Of a stretch of 64,000 bases of DNA, positions 34,919 to 44,513 are shown one piece after another. Location: the NCBI GenBank assembly GCA_963743595.1, contig CAVURW010000027.1:20821-84820 (forward strand), in the 5' to 3' direction. The position numbers and the translations under genes were made by a program. Within the stretch, counting starts at the first letter, position 1. Each line of letters opens with the position of its first letter. Source of the DNA: CAVURW01 sp963743595 (lineage in GTDB: Bacteria; Verrucomicrobiota; Verrucomicrobiia; Methylacidiphilales; UBA1321). The notes below the pieces were generated by a model that was given only the letters and a program-made list of their open reading frames with translations, made no database searches and was not told the DNA's origin.

Positions 34919-36526
34919 ATGATCAAACTTTCCTACAGGTGGACCCGTAATCTGGTCATCTTTTGCGTCATCCTTTTTGCCCTGTTTCTGAACGGGAGAC
35001 CGCACGCAGGCGTACAAAATCTGGTGAAAAATTCTGGCTTCGAAGAGTTGAGCTCCACCGACTCTGCGGGCGGGCTGGCGTCCCACTCGCCCACCCATTA
35101 TGAGCTGAAAGGAAATGCGTTCTGGGGTTACTTGGGCAGCTACCTCGATTTTGCTACCGACGGCATCATCTTTCCTGGGGCTTCTGGATCGTCAGGAAAT
35201 GTGGGACAAAAAATCGAAATCGATCAATCGCAGGGACGTTGGCTGACGTTTCGATTTCGGGGTCTCGCCGAGGACGGCTTTTCAATCGCAAAAGAAGATG
35301 ATTTGAAGATGAAAATGGAATTCTTTTCGAAGGGCGGTACGGATTATCTGGACTGCGCTTCGAAACCGATTTTCGGCGAGATTGAGATCGACCGGAAAAA
35401 TCTCACGGTTAATGGCGATTTCCACAAAGGCGGTGCTGCAGTGTGGCGCAGTTATGAAATGGAAGAACTCATTCCCTTTCCGGAGGTGGATGCGGTTCGA
35501 ATTAGCGTCACATACGAGGGCGCGAGCGGAACCGGCCAGGCGCATGAGGCGTTTCTCATCGATGATTTGTCGCTCACACAACATGCCCAATCTGAGACTG
35601 GTAAAATAGATCCCGCCACCGCACATAATCCGATTACCGGTGTGCCTGTAAATGCCGATAAACTGGTGAGCCTAGGTGGCCGTTGGTACTACCTTCCCAA
35701 GTCGGGTGAAACGGTTCAGCCACAGAACTTTGCCGATAACCCGTTGGAAGTTACGGAAGCCAATTCCGATCAACTATTCTACAAGAGCGATATCTTGATC
35801 AACCCCTTCAAGAACAACATGACGGCGTGGCTGCGCAAGGGATACAAAGACCTGCTCGGAAATATCATTACGGAAGACCGGTTTATCCCGGATAACGTGG
35901 TTCTCAGCTTTCGCGGCGATGGATTTCTTACGGTGAAATCCCGGAATCTCCCCAATCATCCTACCGCCGCCTTTCCAGGTCTGCGAAACCCCTCCTACAT
36001 TCAGGAGCTCGACCGCACCTACCACATTCCGCTGGAGCCAGTGCTGAACCCCTCCGCCATCTCCACAGATGCGACCGATAGCAATCACGCGCTGCCGATG
36101 GGTGCGATCGGGATCGCGGTCAACGGCGTGGTGTTTTACAACCCCTTTGACGCCGGCATGCGCGATGCCTCAAATATCATGGATTACTGCTGCGGTCATC
36201 CCAGCCCGGACAATCGTTACCACTACCATAAATATCCCATCTGCGTGAACACTGCGTTTGTCGATAAAGGGGATGCCCCGTCGCAGGTGATCGGGTTTGC
36301 TTTCGACGGTTTTCCCATCTATGGCCCGTACCAAAGCGCTGGCGTTATGGCAAAAGACTCGACCACCAATCCGCTCTCCTCCTTCAACGCTTGTTACGAT
36401 GATGTACGCGGCTGGCATTATCACGTGACACCGGGAAAGTTCCCTTACGTGATCGGCGGATTTATCGGCCAAACCGAAGCGAGTAATTTTGACCGGATGC
36501 AACGTCACCCTCGCCCGGAGTGGTAG
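34919..36526 (+). CDS. Secreted YHYH-domain protein
   Basis: A 535-residue protein with an N-terminal signal sequence (LVIFCVILFALFLNG, about residues 11-25). An N-terminal beta-rich, carbohydrate-binding-like part (about 30-225) follows, with NLVKNSGFEEL at its start. The C-terminal YHYH domain (about 340-530) contains the eponymous motif in NRYHYHKYPICV (around residue 430) and IGFAFDGFPIYGPY. YHYH domains occur in secreted proteins of unknown, possibly metal-related, function. It converges on recA, 28 bases away. Confidence 0.78.
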   Translation: MIKLSYRWTRNLVIFCVILFALFLNGRPHAGVQNLVKNSGFEELSSTDSAGGLASHSPTHYELKGNAFWGYLGSYLDFATDGIIFPGASGSSGNVGQKIEIDQSQGRWLTFRFRGLAEDGFSIAKEDDLKMKMEFFSKGGTDYLDCASKPIFGEIEIDRKNLTVNGDFHKGGAAVWRSYEMEELIPFPEVDAVRISVTYEGASGTGQAHEAFLIDDLSLTQHAQSETGKIDPATAHNPITGVPVNADKLVSLGGRWYYLPKSGETVQPQNFADNPLEVTEANSDQLFYKSDILINPFKNNMTAWLRKGYKDLLGNIITEDRFIPDNVVLSFRGDGFLTVKSRNLPNHPTAAFPGLRNPSYIQELDRTYHIPLEPVLNPSAISTDATDSNHALPMGAIGIAVNGVVFYNPFDAGMRDASNIMDYCCGHPSPDNRYHYHKYPICVNTAFVDKGDAPSQVIGFAFDGFPIYGPYQSAGVMAKDSTTNPLSSFNACYDDVRGWHYHVTPGKFPYVIGGFIGQTEASNFDRMQRHPRPEW

Positions 36527-36554
36527 CGTTGGATGCTTGCGTTAAAAGCGAGCC

Positions 36555-37655
36555 CTACTCCGCCGCAGGTGCTGGCGTGGGTGCGGGTGCGGGTTCGGCG
36601 AACACGTCTTCGTCCCTCAGCTTTTTCAGCATGGCGGCTTCGATTCGTCCGTAGAGTTCCCGATTCTTGCGCAGCTCATCCTTCGCCGCATCCCGACCTT
36701 GGGCCACTTGCGTGCCCTCAAAATAGAGCCACGCGCCCTTCTTATCGACAACACCCCGTTCGATGGACAGATCCAGCAGTGAACCCTCGCGTGAAATGCC
36801 TTCATTGAACATGATGTCGAACTCGGCTTCGCGGAAGGGCGGGGCCACCTTGTTCTTCACCACTTTAATCTTAGTCCGATTCCCCAGGACATTTCCATCG
36901 GGTGTTTTGATAGAAGCAATTCTCCGGATATCCACACGCACGGAGGCGTAGAACTTCAGTGCTTTACCGCCTGGTGTTGTTTCTGGATTTCCGAACATCA
37001 CCCCGATCTTCTCGCGGATTTGGTTGGTGAAAATCGCCACGGTTTTGGCCTTGCTGATAAATGAGGTAAGTTTGCGCATCGCCTGACTCATTAGACGCGC
37101 TTGAGCCCCTACAGTCGCATCGCCCATGCTGCCTTCTAACTCCGCTTTTGTGATCAAAGCAGCCACGGAATCGAGCACCACCACATCGACGGCGTTTGAT
37201 TTGATCAGCGTCTCCGCGATCGTGAGCGCTTCTTCGCCGGAATCGGGTTGCGAGACGAGTAGCTCAGCCATGTTCACGCCCAGTTTGCGAGCGTATGAGG
37301 GGTCCAGCGCATGCTCCACATCGATGAACGCAGCCACGCCACCTGCGCGTTGAGCTTGCGCGATCACTGTCAGCGTCAGCGTCGTTTTACCGGAAGATTC
37401 CGGTCCAAAGATTTCAATGATCCGGCCGCGCGGAAATCCACCCACGCCGAGCGCGGTATCAATAGGCAAACATCCCGTGGGAATCGACTCGATCTTCAAC
37501 TTGGAGCTTTCATCTCCCAAGCGCATGATGGAACCATCGCCGTATTGCTTGGCAATCGATTGCAGCGCCAGCTCTAAATTCTTGTCCCGCACCACCTGCG
37601 CGCGATCTGCCGCTGATTTACTTTCGCTGCCTGCTTTCGAGTCCGTTTTTGCCAT
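36555..37655 (-). CDS. recA: RecA recombinase
   Basis: The 366-residue strand-exchange ATPase of homologous recombination and SOS induction. Walker A is GPESSGKTT; the DNA-binding loop L2 region (GVMFGNPETTPGGKALKF) and the C-terminal FDIMFNEGISREGSLLDL are conserved. The tail is Ala/Pro-rich (EPAPAPTPAPAAE). The 92-base upstream region to dnaG is AT-rich with a run of TATATATAAT-like sequence on the minus strand. No SOS box could be assigned, since the LexA motif of this group is not known to me. Confidence 0.97.
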   Translation of the reverse strand: MAKTDSKAGSESKSAADRAQVVRDKNLELALQSIAKQYGDGSIMRLGDESSKLKIESIPTGCLPIDTALGVGGFPRGRIIEIFGPESSGKTTLTLTVIAQAQRAGGVAAFIDVEHALDPSYARKLGVNMAELLVSQPDSGEEALTIAETLIKSNAVDVVVLDSVAALITKAELEGSMGDATVGAQARLMSQAMRKLTSFISKAKTVAIFTNQIREKIGVMFGNPETTPGGKALKFYASVRVDIRRIASIKTPDGNVLGNRTKIKVVKNKVAPPFREAEFDIMFNEGISREGSLLDLSIERGVVDKKGAWLYFEGTQVAQGRDAAKDELRKNRELYGRIEAAMLKKLRDEDVFAEPAPAPTPAPAAE

Positions 37656-37747
37656 ATATAGAAGTTGTATTTAAGTCGCTGAGGCTACTCCAGCCCGATT
37701 CGCGAGGCAAGAGTTTTTATATTTTTGTATTATATATATCGATCGAA

Positions 37748-39625
37748 TCAGAGCGTCTCTTTCAACTGCCGGATCTGTTCGAAAAGTGAGAAGAGCTCGG
37801 TGGGCTCCAGCGTGGGTGATTTCACACGTTCCTCCAAAATGCGGAGATGATTCCGCGTCCAGCGTTTGCGCATGTTCTCGATGAGTTGGTCCACATAAAC
37901 GGGGAGTTTCACCTCCGTAAAATCTGGAGTGGGTGGCGGGGCGAGCAGCAGACCGGAGAGGTAATTCACTTCCGGCGCGGAGCCTTCATTCGCGAACTGC
38001 GAGGCATCCACCCACGCATCCGCGCTGTGTGTTTCAAACAGGCGTTGGAGTAAAGTGCCCCCGGAGAAATCGGTGAACCACGCAGGGTTGAGTTTACGCG
38101 CGGCGTCGGGCACTTGATCAGGCTCTGCCAGTAGAATGGAGAGCAATTCCTCGACAAGCAAATCGACCTGCAGTTGTTGTATGGGCACCGGTGCGGTTGG
38201 CACGGAGGCAGACTGTCCAGAAGGCCCATCCATCGCAGGGGCGGTCAGAGAGGGCGACCCATCCGCAGTCGCGATGCGATTTTCACGATCCGCCGCATAG
38301 CGCGAGGCTTTGGCTGCCGCAGACGCCGCTTTTTTCAACTCGTCTTCCAGGGCACTGCGCGGTACCTGCAATCGTGCGGCTACTTCGAAAAGAAGGGTTT
38401 CGCGCTGAACGGCGTTCGGCAGACGGACGAGCGCGGCGGCCATCTTCGTGGCAACATTTCCTTTGCCGAGAGCGGTCGTCAGGTCTTCCGTGCTACAGAG
38501 TTTATCCAGAAAGGAACGAATGAACTCGGGCGCTTGATTGAGCCGCTCTTTAAAAGCTTCTGGGCTGTTCTTCCGGATAAATGAATCGGGGTCTTCCCCA
38601 TCCGGAAGCTGGACCACACGAATCGTCACTCCCTCTTCCATAAGAACGTCGACCGCGCGGTCGGTCGCGGCTCTGCCACCGAGATCACCATCGAAACAGA
38701 GCAGGACCTGTTTCGCTAGGCGTTTGATCGTGCTGGCCTGTTTCGGCGTCAAGGCCGAACCTTGCGGTGCGACGATGTTCTTCACTCCTATCGACCAACA
38801 GCGCATGAGATCGATTTGCCCTTCGCACACGATCGCCTGGCCTTGATTGATAATGGCGGCTTTCGATTTGTTTAATCCGAAGAGCACCTTGCCCTTCGTG
38901 AAAATCGGGGTCTCCGAGGAATTCACGTATTTTTGCGCTTTGACGTTGGGATCGAGAAGGCGTCCGCTGAAGGCAATGACTTGGCCCACTTCGTCATGAA
39001 TCGGAATCATGAGCCGTCCGCGAAAGAAGTCGTACTTGCGACCATTCGAGGCGGTTGCGACCAGATGCCCCGCCTCCAGGGTCGACATTTTATGGCCCGC
39101 ATTCAGCGCCCATTTTTGAGTGGTGTCCCAAGTATCCGGCGCGAACCCGAGACCGAACTCTTCCGCCAGTTCCATGCTGAAATTGCGACTCCGTAAATAA
39201 TCGCGGGCCGGGGCGGCACCGGGATCGGTCTTCAGAAGCGTGTGCCACCAGATGGCCAAGGCACCATGAACGGCGCGGAGATCTTCGATGAGTGATCTAG
39301 AAACGGGGTCATATTTGCCATCCGCTTGAGGGATCTCGATTCCCGCTTTTTGGGCGAGTCGACGCACAGCTTCCGGGAAGGTGAGGTTCTCGAAAAGCAT
39401 GAGAAACTTGAACACATCGCCGCCATGGCCGCTGCTGAAGCATTTAAAGATTTGCTTCTGCGGATTCACATAGAACGAAGGCGTTTTCTCGCGTTGAAAG
39501 GGGCTGAGCGCTTTAAACTCGCGCCCGGATCGGGTGAGTGGAACGTAGCTACCGATGACATCGACAATATCATTGGCGCTGCGGACGCGATCGACGATTT
39601 CCGGGGAGATCATTCCGCCGCTCAT
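37748..39625 (-). CDS. dnaG: DNA primase with degenerate zinc-binding motif
   Basis: A 625-residue replicative primase. The N-terminal zinc-ribbon region is recognisable (SPFQREKTPSFYVNPQKQ), but the four usual ligands are Ser41, Gln44, Cys62 and Ser65, so only one Cys of the Cys-His-Cys-Cys set remains. The catalytic core is intact, including the TOPRIM acids in IVCEGQIDLM and VLLCFDGDLGGR. The helicase-binding C-terminus is divergent with Ala/Pro-rich linkers. It starts two bases after the stop of the upstream hypothetical gene and lies just before recA. Confidence 0.95.
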   Translation of the reverse strand: MSGGMISPEIVDRVRSANDIVDVIGSYVPLTRSGREFKALSPFQREKTPSFYVNPQKQIFKCFSSGHGGDVFKFLMLFENLTFPEAVRRLAQKAGIEIPQADGKYDPVSRSLIEDLRAVHGALAIWWHTLLKTDPGAAPARDYLRSRNFSMELAEEFGLGFAPDTWDTTQKWALNAGHKMSTLEAGHLVATASNGRKYDFFRGRLMIPIHDEVGQVIAFSGRLLDPNVKAQKYVNSSETPIFTKGKVLFGLNKSKAAIINQGQAIVCEGQIDLMRCWSIGVKNIVAPQGSALTPKQASTIKRLAKQVLLCFDGDLGGRAATDRAVDVLMEEGVTIRVVQLPDGEDPDSFIRKNSPEAFKERLNQAPEFIRSFLDKLCSTEDLTTALGKGNVATKMAAALVRLPNAVQRETLLFEVAARLQVPRSALEDELKKAASAAAKASRYAADRENRIATADGSPSLTAPAMDGPSGQSASVPTAPVPIQQLQVDLLVEELLSILLAEPDQVPDAARKLNPAWFTDFSGGTLLQRLFETHSADAWVDASQFANEGSAPEVNYLSGLLLAPPPTPDFTEVKLPVYVDQLIENMRKRWTRNHLRILEERVKSPTLEPTELFSLFEQIRQLKETL

Positions 39626-39627
39626 AA

Positions 39628-39969
39628 TCAGGAAGCGGGGCGGTAGATGGCGAGGAGGTGTCGCTGCACGTTGCGCGACCAGAGGAGACGGAACGGGACG
39701 CGTTTGGTGATCGGTTCTGTGGAGAGAAGGGTCTCGCTATCGCCGGTGAGCAGCGGAACCCAGGCCACACGAAGTTCCGCAAGGCGCTGTTCCTGGATCA
39801 CGCGGGTGATGTCGTCTGAGGAGGGCTCCAGAAGCACCGGGTGGCGACTTTTGGCGAGGAAATGGCGCACCACCGGGGGCAATCGACGTGTGGCGGGGTA
39901 GCGCGCCCCGTCCCAGGTGAGAGCAGCCGAGACGGCAACGCAGGGGATTTCGGCGAGCGGGGAATTCAT
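39628..39969 (-). CDS. Hypothetical protein upstream of dnaG
   Basis: A 113-residue soluble protein whose stop lies two bases before the dnaG ATG, so it is probably the first gene of the primase operon. The sequence is Arg/Leu/Val-rich with no cysteine pairs or membrane segments beyond one N-terminal Cys. No family is recognised. The overlapping frame at 39570-39782 is a shadow. Confidence 0.55.
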   Translation of the reverse strand: MNSPLAEIPCVAVSAALTWDGARYPATRRLPPVVRHFLAKSRHPVLLEPSSDDITRVIQEQRLAELRVAWVPLLTGDSETLLSTEPITKRVPFRLLWSRNVQRHLLAIYRPAS

Positions 39970-40033
39970 CGCGCGATAGTAGTCGGCTGGGGAGAATTTC
40001 GCGAGAAGGTTGATTCGCGAATTTCAGCGCATC

Positions 40034-40699
40034 TTAGACCAAACTCGCGACGATATTCACGAATAGCGCCAGAATGGCGGTGTTGAATATGAAGGCGATG
40101 AGGCCGTGGACGGTGGCGAGGCGGCGCATGGGTTTGGAGGAAATCTGGACATCCGAGACCTGGCACGTCATTCCGATGATGAAGGAGAAATAGGCGAAAT
40201 CAGCGTAGTCCGGGTTTTCGTCTCCTGGGAAGATGAGCCCACCTTCGACCTCGTCGCGGTTAACTTTGTGGGCGTCGATATAGTAATGGTGAGCATAACG
40301 GAGCGTGAACAGGGTATGGACCAGCGCCCATGAGAGTATGATCGCGGCAACAGAGAGCGCCACGTGTATGGCGAAGCTGGTGGGAGGCAGGTTCTTGGAA
40401 TCACCTAAAAGAATGAAGACGGCAAAGAGGCTGGCGGTAGCAGCGAAAACCACCGTGGCGAAAATGACGGTGCGGCTGGTGTCTTGAAGCGGCGCGCTGC
40501 GGCGTACTTCGTAGGGGTCCTGAGTGGAAATCACCAGCCATGTCAGAAGCAGCGACGTGGTGGCGAACAGGTCCCACGTGGCGACGATTTGAGTCGTGAA
40601 GGCCGTGTGACCGTAAAGAACTGCGAACGTAATCGCCGCGACCAAAAGGGATGCGATAACGCGGCGTTGGGAATCAATAAAGAGGAGATTGAAGTTCAA
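40034..40699 (-). CDS. DUF1345 family membrane protein
   Basis: A 221-residue protein with five to six membrane helices. The DUF1345 (YegL/YhcA-like) pattern is seen in WDLFATTSLLLTWLVI, HTLFTLRYAHHYY and GDENPDYADFAYFSFIIGMTCQVSDV, with the conserved Asp/Tyr cluster before the last helices. The only start in this frame near the right length is a TTG at 40699. The biochemical role of the family is unknown. Confidence 0.8.
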   Translation of the reverse strand: MNFNLLFIDSQRRVIASLLVAAITFAVLYGHTAFTTQIVATWDLFATTSLLLTWLVISTQDPYEVRRSAPLQDTSRTVIFATVVFAATASLFAVFILLGDSKNLPPTSFAIHVALSVAAIILSWALVHTLFTLRYAHHYYIDAHKVNRDEVEGGLIFPGDENPDYADFAYFSFIIGMTCQVSDVQISSKPMRRLATVHGLIAFIFNTAILALFVNIVASLV

Positions 40700-40807
40700 G
40701 AGATTCGTCCGTCTGGCAATGATTGCGTTCTACGGTCTTGCGATGAGTTTAAGGCACCCTACCAAAAACGGCGACGTTAGTAAAAAAGCATAAAAAGCAC
40801 TAAAGGC

Positions 40808-43567
40808 TCACGGCACTTCGGGCCCGGGTGTCCATGGGGTGGCCTGAATCGTCGACTTGGCCGTTTGTAAGCCGTCGCTGGTGGCGGTCAGATCGATGCG
40901 CCCCGCGACGCGGTCCGATTGCACGAGCACCAAACAAAGTCCATGAAATGCGCGACGCTTGGGCAATTGGTCCGACTCGTGACTGGAAGGATTTCCATTC
41001 CCAACGCCGATGATTCGACCACCGGTCACGGTAAAGTTAATCTCGTTATCGGCCTCCGGAACAATTCGCCCGGACGCGTCCCGAACGGCCACGGACACTA
41101 CGGACACATCACATCCATCCGCAGCGATTTCCTTGCGATCCGGCTCCAGCGTAACGGTGGTGGCAAGCGTGGTTGTTTCGACTTTCGTCTCCTTAATCAC
41201 ATTGCCCTGCGCATCGTAGCCCTTCGCAGACAGCGTTCCGGCCTCCCAGGGGACCTGCCATTCCAGGTGCTGGTTCGCCTTCATCTCCTGTGTACCGAGA
41301 CTGCGCCCGTTCACGAACAGCTCCACCTTCGTGCAGTTCGAGAAGCAAACGACTCTGACAGGGCTCGGCGTTTTCGGCTGGTTCCAGGTCGGCATCAAAT
41401 GCAGCACCGGCTCATGCCCCCACCAGGCTAGGTAGTAGTAATAGTCGTCCTTCGGAAAGCCACACGTGTCCATGATGCCGAAGTGCGAGTTGATGCACGG
41501 CCAGCCGTAGGGTGTCGGCTCACCTCGATAGTCGAACCCCGTCCAGACGAAGCCGCCGGCCATAAATTCCCGATCCGCAAGTGGCCTCCATGAGCCTTCT
41601 CCGGAATTGTAGGCCGAGACGTAGCCAGCATCCTTATCGTCCTGATATTCTCCGCGCGTGTACGTCGTGGAGGCGGTTTCACTTGCGAAGAGCGGCTGGG
41701 TGGGGTGCGCTTTGTGGAAAATATCGTACTCTCCCGTGTTGTAATTAAAGCCTTGAAGATCGACGACATTGATTAGTCCGCCATTGTACCCGCCATTCAT
41801 CGCCGCAGTCACCGGTCGTGTGGTGTCAAACTGTTCGATAACAGCTTTCATGGCCCGTCCTCGTTTCTCGCCTTTCGGCGTTCCCTGCTCGCCTTCTTCG
41901 TTGCAGAGAGACCACATAATCACGGAGGGATGGTTGCGATCTCGCAGCACCATCGTCTTCACCTGACTCAGCACTTCATCGGAATCGTTGAGATACCGGT
42001 TTTCGTCCATGACCAGCATTCCCATCTCGTCGCAGGCATCGAGCATCACCGGATCGTAGGGTTGATGAGAGCACCGCACCGCATTCGAGCCCATCGCCTT
42101 CAGCGTGCGGATCTTGAAGTAGTGAATCGCGTCCGGCAACGCAATGCCGATTCCCGCAAAGTCCTGGTGGTTGCACGTTCCTTTGATTTTCACCGACTTG
42201 CCGTTCAGGAAAAAGCCATGATCGGGATCGAATCGAATGGAGCGAATACCGAACCGTGTTTTAACCGAGTCAACCGTCTTATCATTTTGCACGACCGATG
42301 TTACCAGCGTGTAGAGATAGGGGCGATCGCACGACCAAAGCTTGGCGGCACTCAGCGGAAGAGTGGCGTGAACGGCGGTTTGCCCAATGGGATCGACCGA
42401 TCCTGGCGTTTCGGCTTTCGCCACTTCCACTCCGTTGGCATCCAGAAGCGAAGTCTGGATTTTGCACGCAACCGTTGCAGGTTCGTTATTTTCCAAGGTT
42501 ACCTCCACTTGCGCTGAAGCGGGAGCCGTCACCCCGTCGCCGGGATCGGGAATCTTCGAGGTTACGTAGACACCGTATGGAGCCACATGAACGGGAGCGA
42601 CTTTCGTTAACCACACGTGTCGATAAATTCCCCCGCCTTCGTACCACCAACCCTCGTAGGACATTCCGTCCGCCCGCACCAGTACCGTGTTATCGCCGCC
42701 AAAATGCGCCACCCCAGTGATTTCGTAATGGGCCGGAGTATAGCCGCTCTCGTGATGCCCGAGCAGATGACCGTTGACCCAAACGGCGCTATTCCGATAA
42801 ACGCCTTCGAAATCGAGCCAGATCTCCCGGTCCTGATCGCTTTTCGGCAGGGAAAAGGTCTTCTCATACCAGCCGACGTTTCCGGGGCGAAAGCCGTGGC
42901 TGCGATCCCCTTTTGGATCGAAATCACCCTCCACAACGAAATCGTGCGGAATATTTAAAGTTCTCCAGTCGGAGCCATCGGTCTGAACTTTCGCCGCTTC
43001 CGGTACAGGCGTTTGATCTGAAGTCAGCGTGGCGACATCGATTCCACCGCCTCCATCGGTGTTCTCCACCAGAACGGCGAGAACGTTCGGTCCGCCGGTT
43101 TTCCAGGCCGAATCGAGCGAAACCTCAAAGGGCTCACTCCAGCCCTCGTGATGAGCCAGCTGTTTGCCATTCAAAAACACTGTTCCATTATCATCCACAC
43201 TGGAGAAATTCACCCGAATGTGCTTGCCCTCAATCGGCGGAAGCACCGCGCGAAACCATGCAAAACCGGGCTTGAAACCAAACACATCGTCCTTTGGTTT
43301 TGCCGTACCCCACGAAGACGTATCGAGTCCAGAATCGGTCATTTCCGCAGCAGATGCCAAGCCCCGCTCCTCGGTCTTCCATTTCCACTCGGGGATCGGC
43401 GTGCCGCTAATCATAGAGGGCGGAACCGGGAGCTCGCCCAAGTGAAACTTCCAACTTCGATCCATAAGCAAACGCTCTCGCGGAGCATTCGCCATTTGCG
43501 CGTGCAAAAGCAAGGGACAACAGCTCAACACGAGGGCCAAAGCAATCCAGAAAACGGTCTTGTTCAT
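40808..43567 (-). CDS. Secreted glycoside hydrolase family 2 protein (beta-galactosidase-like)
   Basis: The ATG at 43567 (MNKTVFWIALALVLS) gives a good signal peptide ending LLLHAQ and a 919-residue precursor. GH2 domains are in order: a sugar-binding jelly roll (about 40-220), an Ig-like domain, the TIM barrel, and C-terminal Ig-like domains of the DUF4982 type. The acid/base Glu557 is in SLCNEEGEQ, the nucleophile Glu630 in FASETAS, and GTCNHQDFAGIG marks the barrel entrance. The substrate may be a beta-galactoside or related plant polysaccharide side chain. The gene is monocistronic by appearance. Confidence 0.88.
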   Translation of the reverse strand: MNKTVFWIALALVLSCCPLLLHAQMANAPRERLLMDRSWKFHLGELPVPPSMISGTPIPEWKWKTEERGLASAAEMTDSGLDTSSWGTAKPKDDVFGFKPGFAWFRAVLPPIEGKHIRVNFSSVDDNGTVFLNGKQLAHHEGWSEPFEVSLDSAWKTGGPNVLAVLVENTDGGGGIDVATLTSDQTPVPEAAKVQTDGSDWRTLNIPHDFVVEGDFDPKGDRSHGFRPGNVGWYEKTFSLPKSDQDREIWLDFEGVYRNSAVWVNGHLLGHHESGYTPAHYEITGVAHFGGDNTVLVRADGMSYEGWWYEGGGIYRHVWLTKVAPVHVAPYGVYVTSKIPDPGDGVTAPASAQVEVTLENNEPATVACKIQTSLLDANGVEVAKAETPGSVDPIGQTAVHATLPLSAAKLWSCDRPYLYTLVTSVVQNDKTVDSVKTRFGIRSIRFDPDHGFFLNGKSVKIKGTCNHQDFAGIGIALPDAIHYFKIRTLKAMGSNAVRCSHQPYDPVMLDACDEMGMLVMDENRYLNDSDEVLSQVKTMVLRDRNHPSVIMWSLCNEEGEQGTPKGEKRGRAMKAVIEQFDTTRPVTAAMNGGYNGGLINVVDLQGFNYNTGEYDIFHKAHPTQPLFASETASTTYTRGEYQDDKDAGYVSAYNSGEGSWRPLADREFMAGGFVWTGFDYRGEPTPYGWPCINSHFGIMDTCGFPKDDYYYYLAWWGHEPVLHLMPTWNQPKTPSPVRVVCFSNCTKVELFVNGRSLGTQEMKANQHLEWQVPWEAGTLSAKGYDAQGNVIKETKVETTTLATTVTLEPDRKEIAADGCDVSVVSVAVRDASGRIVPEADNEINFTVTGGRIIGVGNGNPSSHESDQLPKRRAFHGLCLVLVQSDRVAGRIDLTATSDGLQTAKSTIQATPWTPGPEVP

Positions 43568-43658
43568 AGGGGCGGGGAAATCGTAGCTTCCGAAGGGCAA
43601 TTGCTAAAGAGCAAATACACGCAATCGCCTACGAGTAACTTGCTATTTACCCCACAAG

Positions 43659-43691
43659 AAAGCCCCACGACCAAGAGATCGAGGGGCTTTT
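43659..43691 (-). terminator. Intrinsic terminator after the HNH-repeat gene
   Basis: An 8-bp stem (AAAGCCCC at 43659-43666 with GGGGCTTT at 43683-43690) lies 37 bases beyond the stop of the 43728-44513 gene. It has T-rich tails on both sides and so may work in either direction. Confidence 0.75.
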
Positions 43692-43727
43692 GTCAACCAG
43701 ACTGAGAGGCGCGACCAGATTGACTGG

Positions 43728-44513
43728 TTAGCGGACCTGTGAGGCGGCGAGTGCCTTGCTCCAGCTTCCGTAGAAGCGGGGCTTGCAGGCGGCTGCGAAG
43801 AGCGCGGGGTGATCGTTACGAACTTCACCGCTGCGGAGGTGGCTGCCTTGATCCTTCAGCTTGCGGATTTCTTCGACGATCGACTCGTGAGTCCAGCGAC
43901 GGCGGCGACGCACCTTCGAGTAGGCGATCCCGGCGCGTTCCACGGCGGCACCCCAGTTACCAAACCGGCGACGTGCGGTGGCGATTAGCGTGTTGGAGGT
44001 CTCGTACATTTTCTTGGAGCTGAGGTCCGCACCCATTTCGTTGAGGCGGCGGATCTCCGTGAGGATATCTTCGTCATCCCAGGAACGGTAACGGTAAACT
44101 TCTTCCGGGGCCAATCCAGCAGCAGTAAGAGCCTGTTTCCAGGAACCGAAGTGATTCGGACGAATCGCGGCGTAAACCATCGGCGCGTACTTGCTGAGCA
44201 TCATGGAGCGGAAAGAGAGGTCGACACCGTCCGCCTGAAGGCGCTTGATCGTTTCAACGATGCGTTCTTGCGACCAATCCCGGTATTTACGAACGGAATC
44301 GTAGGGAATGCCGGATTGCTCGACTGCGGCCCGCCATGTTTTAAAGTAGCGGATGCCGGCGGCGAGCAGTTCTTGGTAGTTCTGGCGCATGTAGTGGCTG
44401 TACAACGGTTTGCCAGCTTGGTGCCACGCCAAGATCTCTTGGGAGACCAGCTCCTTCGACCAGCTCTTGTTACGTGAAGCGGTAGACTTAGTTGCGTTTG
44501 TCATAGTGTCCAT
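43728..44513 (-). CDS. Four-repeat protein of the homing-endonuclease-associated (HNH_repeat) type
   Basis: A 261-residue basic protein built from four copies of a ~60-residue unit. Units begin WSKELVSQEI, WSQERIVETI, WDDEDILTEI and WTHESIVEEI, and each ends with a pattern like FGSWKQALTAAGL. The repeats resemble the helix-rich units that accompany HNH homing endonucleases and probably bind DNA. No nuclease motif is present. A basic linker of the type VRRRRR or VRKYRD joins the units. A second ATG at 44504 is possible. A terminator follows. The role is likely regulatory or structural DNA binding. Confidence 0.75.
   Translation of the reverse strand: MDTMTNATKSTASRNKSWSKELVSQEILAWHQAGKPLYSHYMRQNYQELLAAGIRYFKTWRAAVEQSGIPYDSVRKYRDWSQERIVETIKRLQADGVDLSFRSMMLSKYAPMVYAAIRPNHFGSWKQALTAAGLAPEEVYRYRSWDDEDILTEIRRLNEMGADLSSKKMYETSNTLIATARRRFGNWGAAVERAGIAYSKVRRRRRWTHESIVEEIRKLKDQGSHLRSGEVRNDHPALFAAACKPRFYGSWSKALAASQVR

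Noticed and set aside
37656..37747. SOS box upstream of recA
   Set aside because: The region is AT-rich but no site matching a LexA motif that I can name was found.
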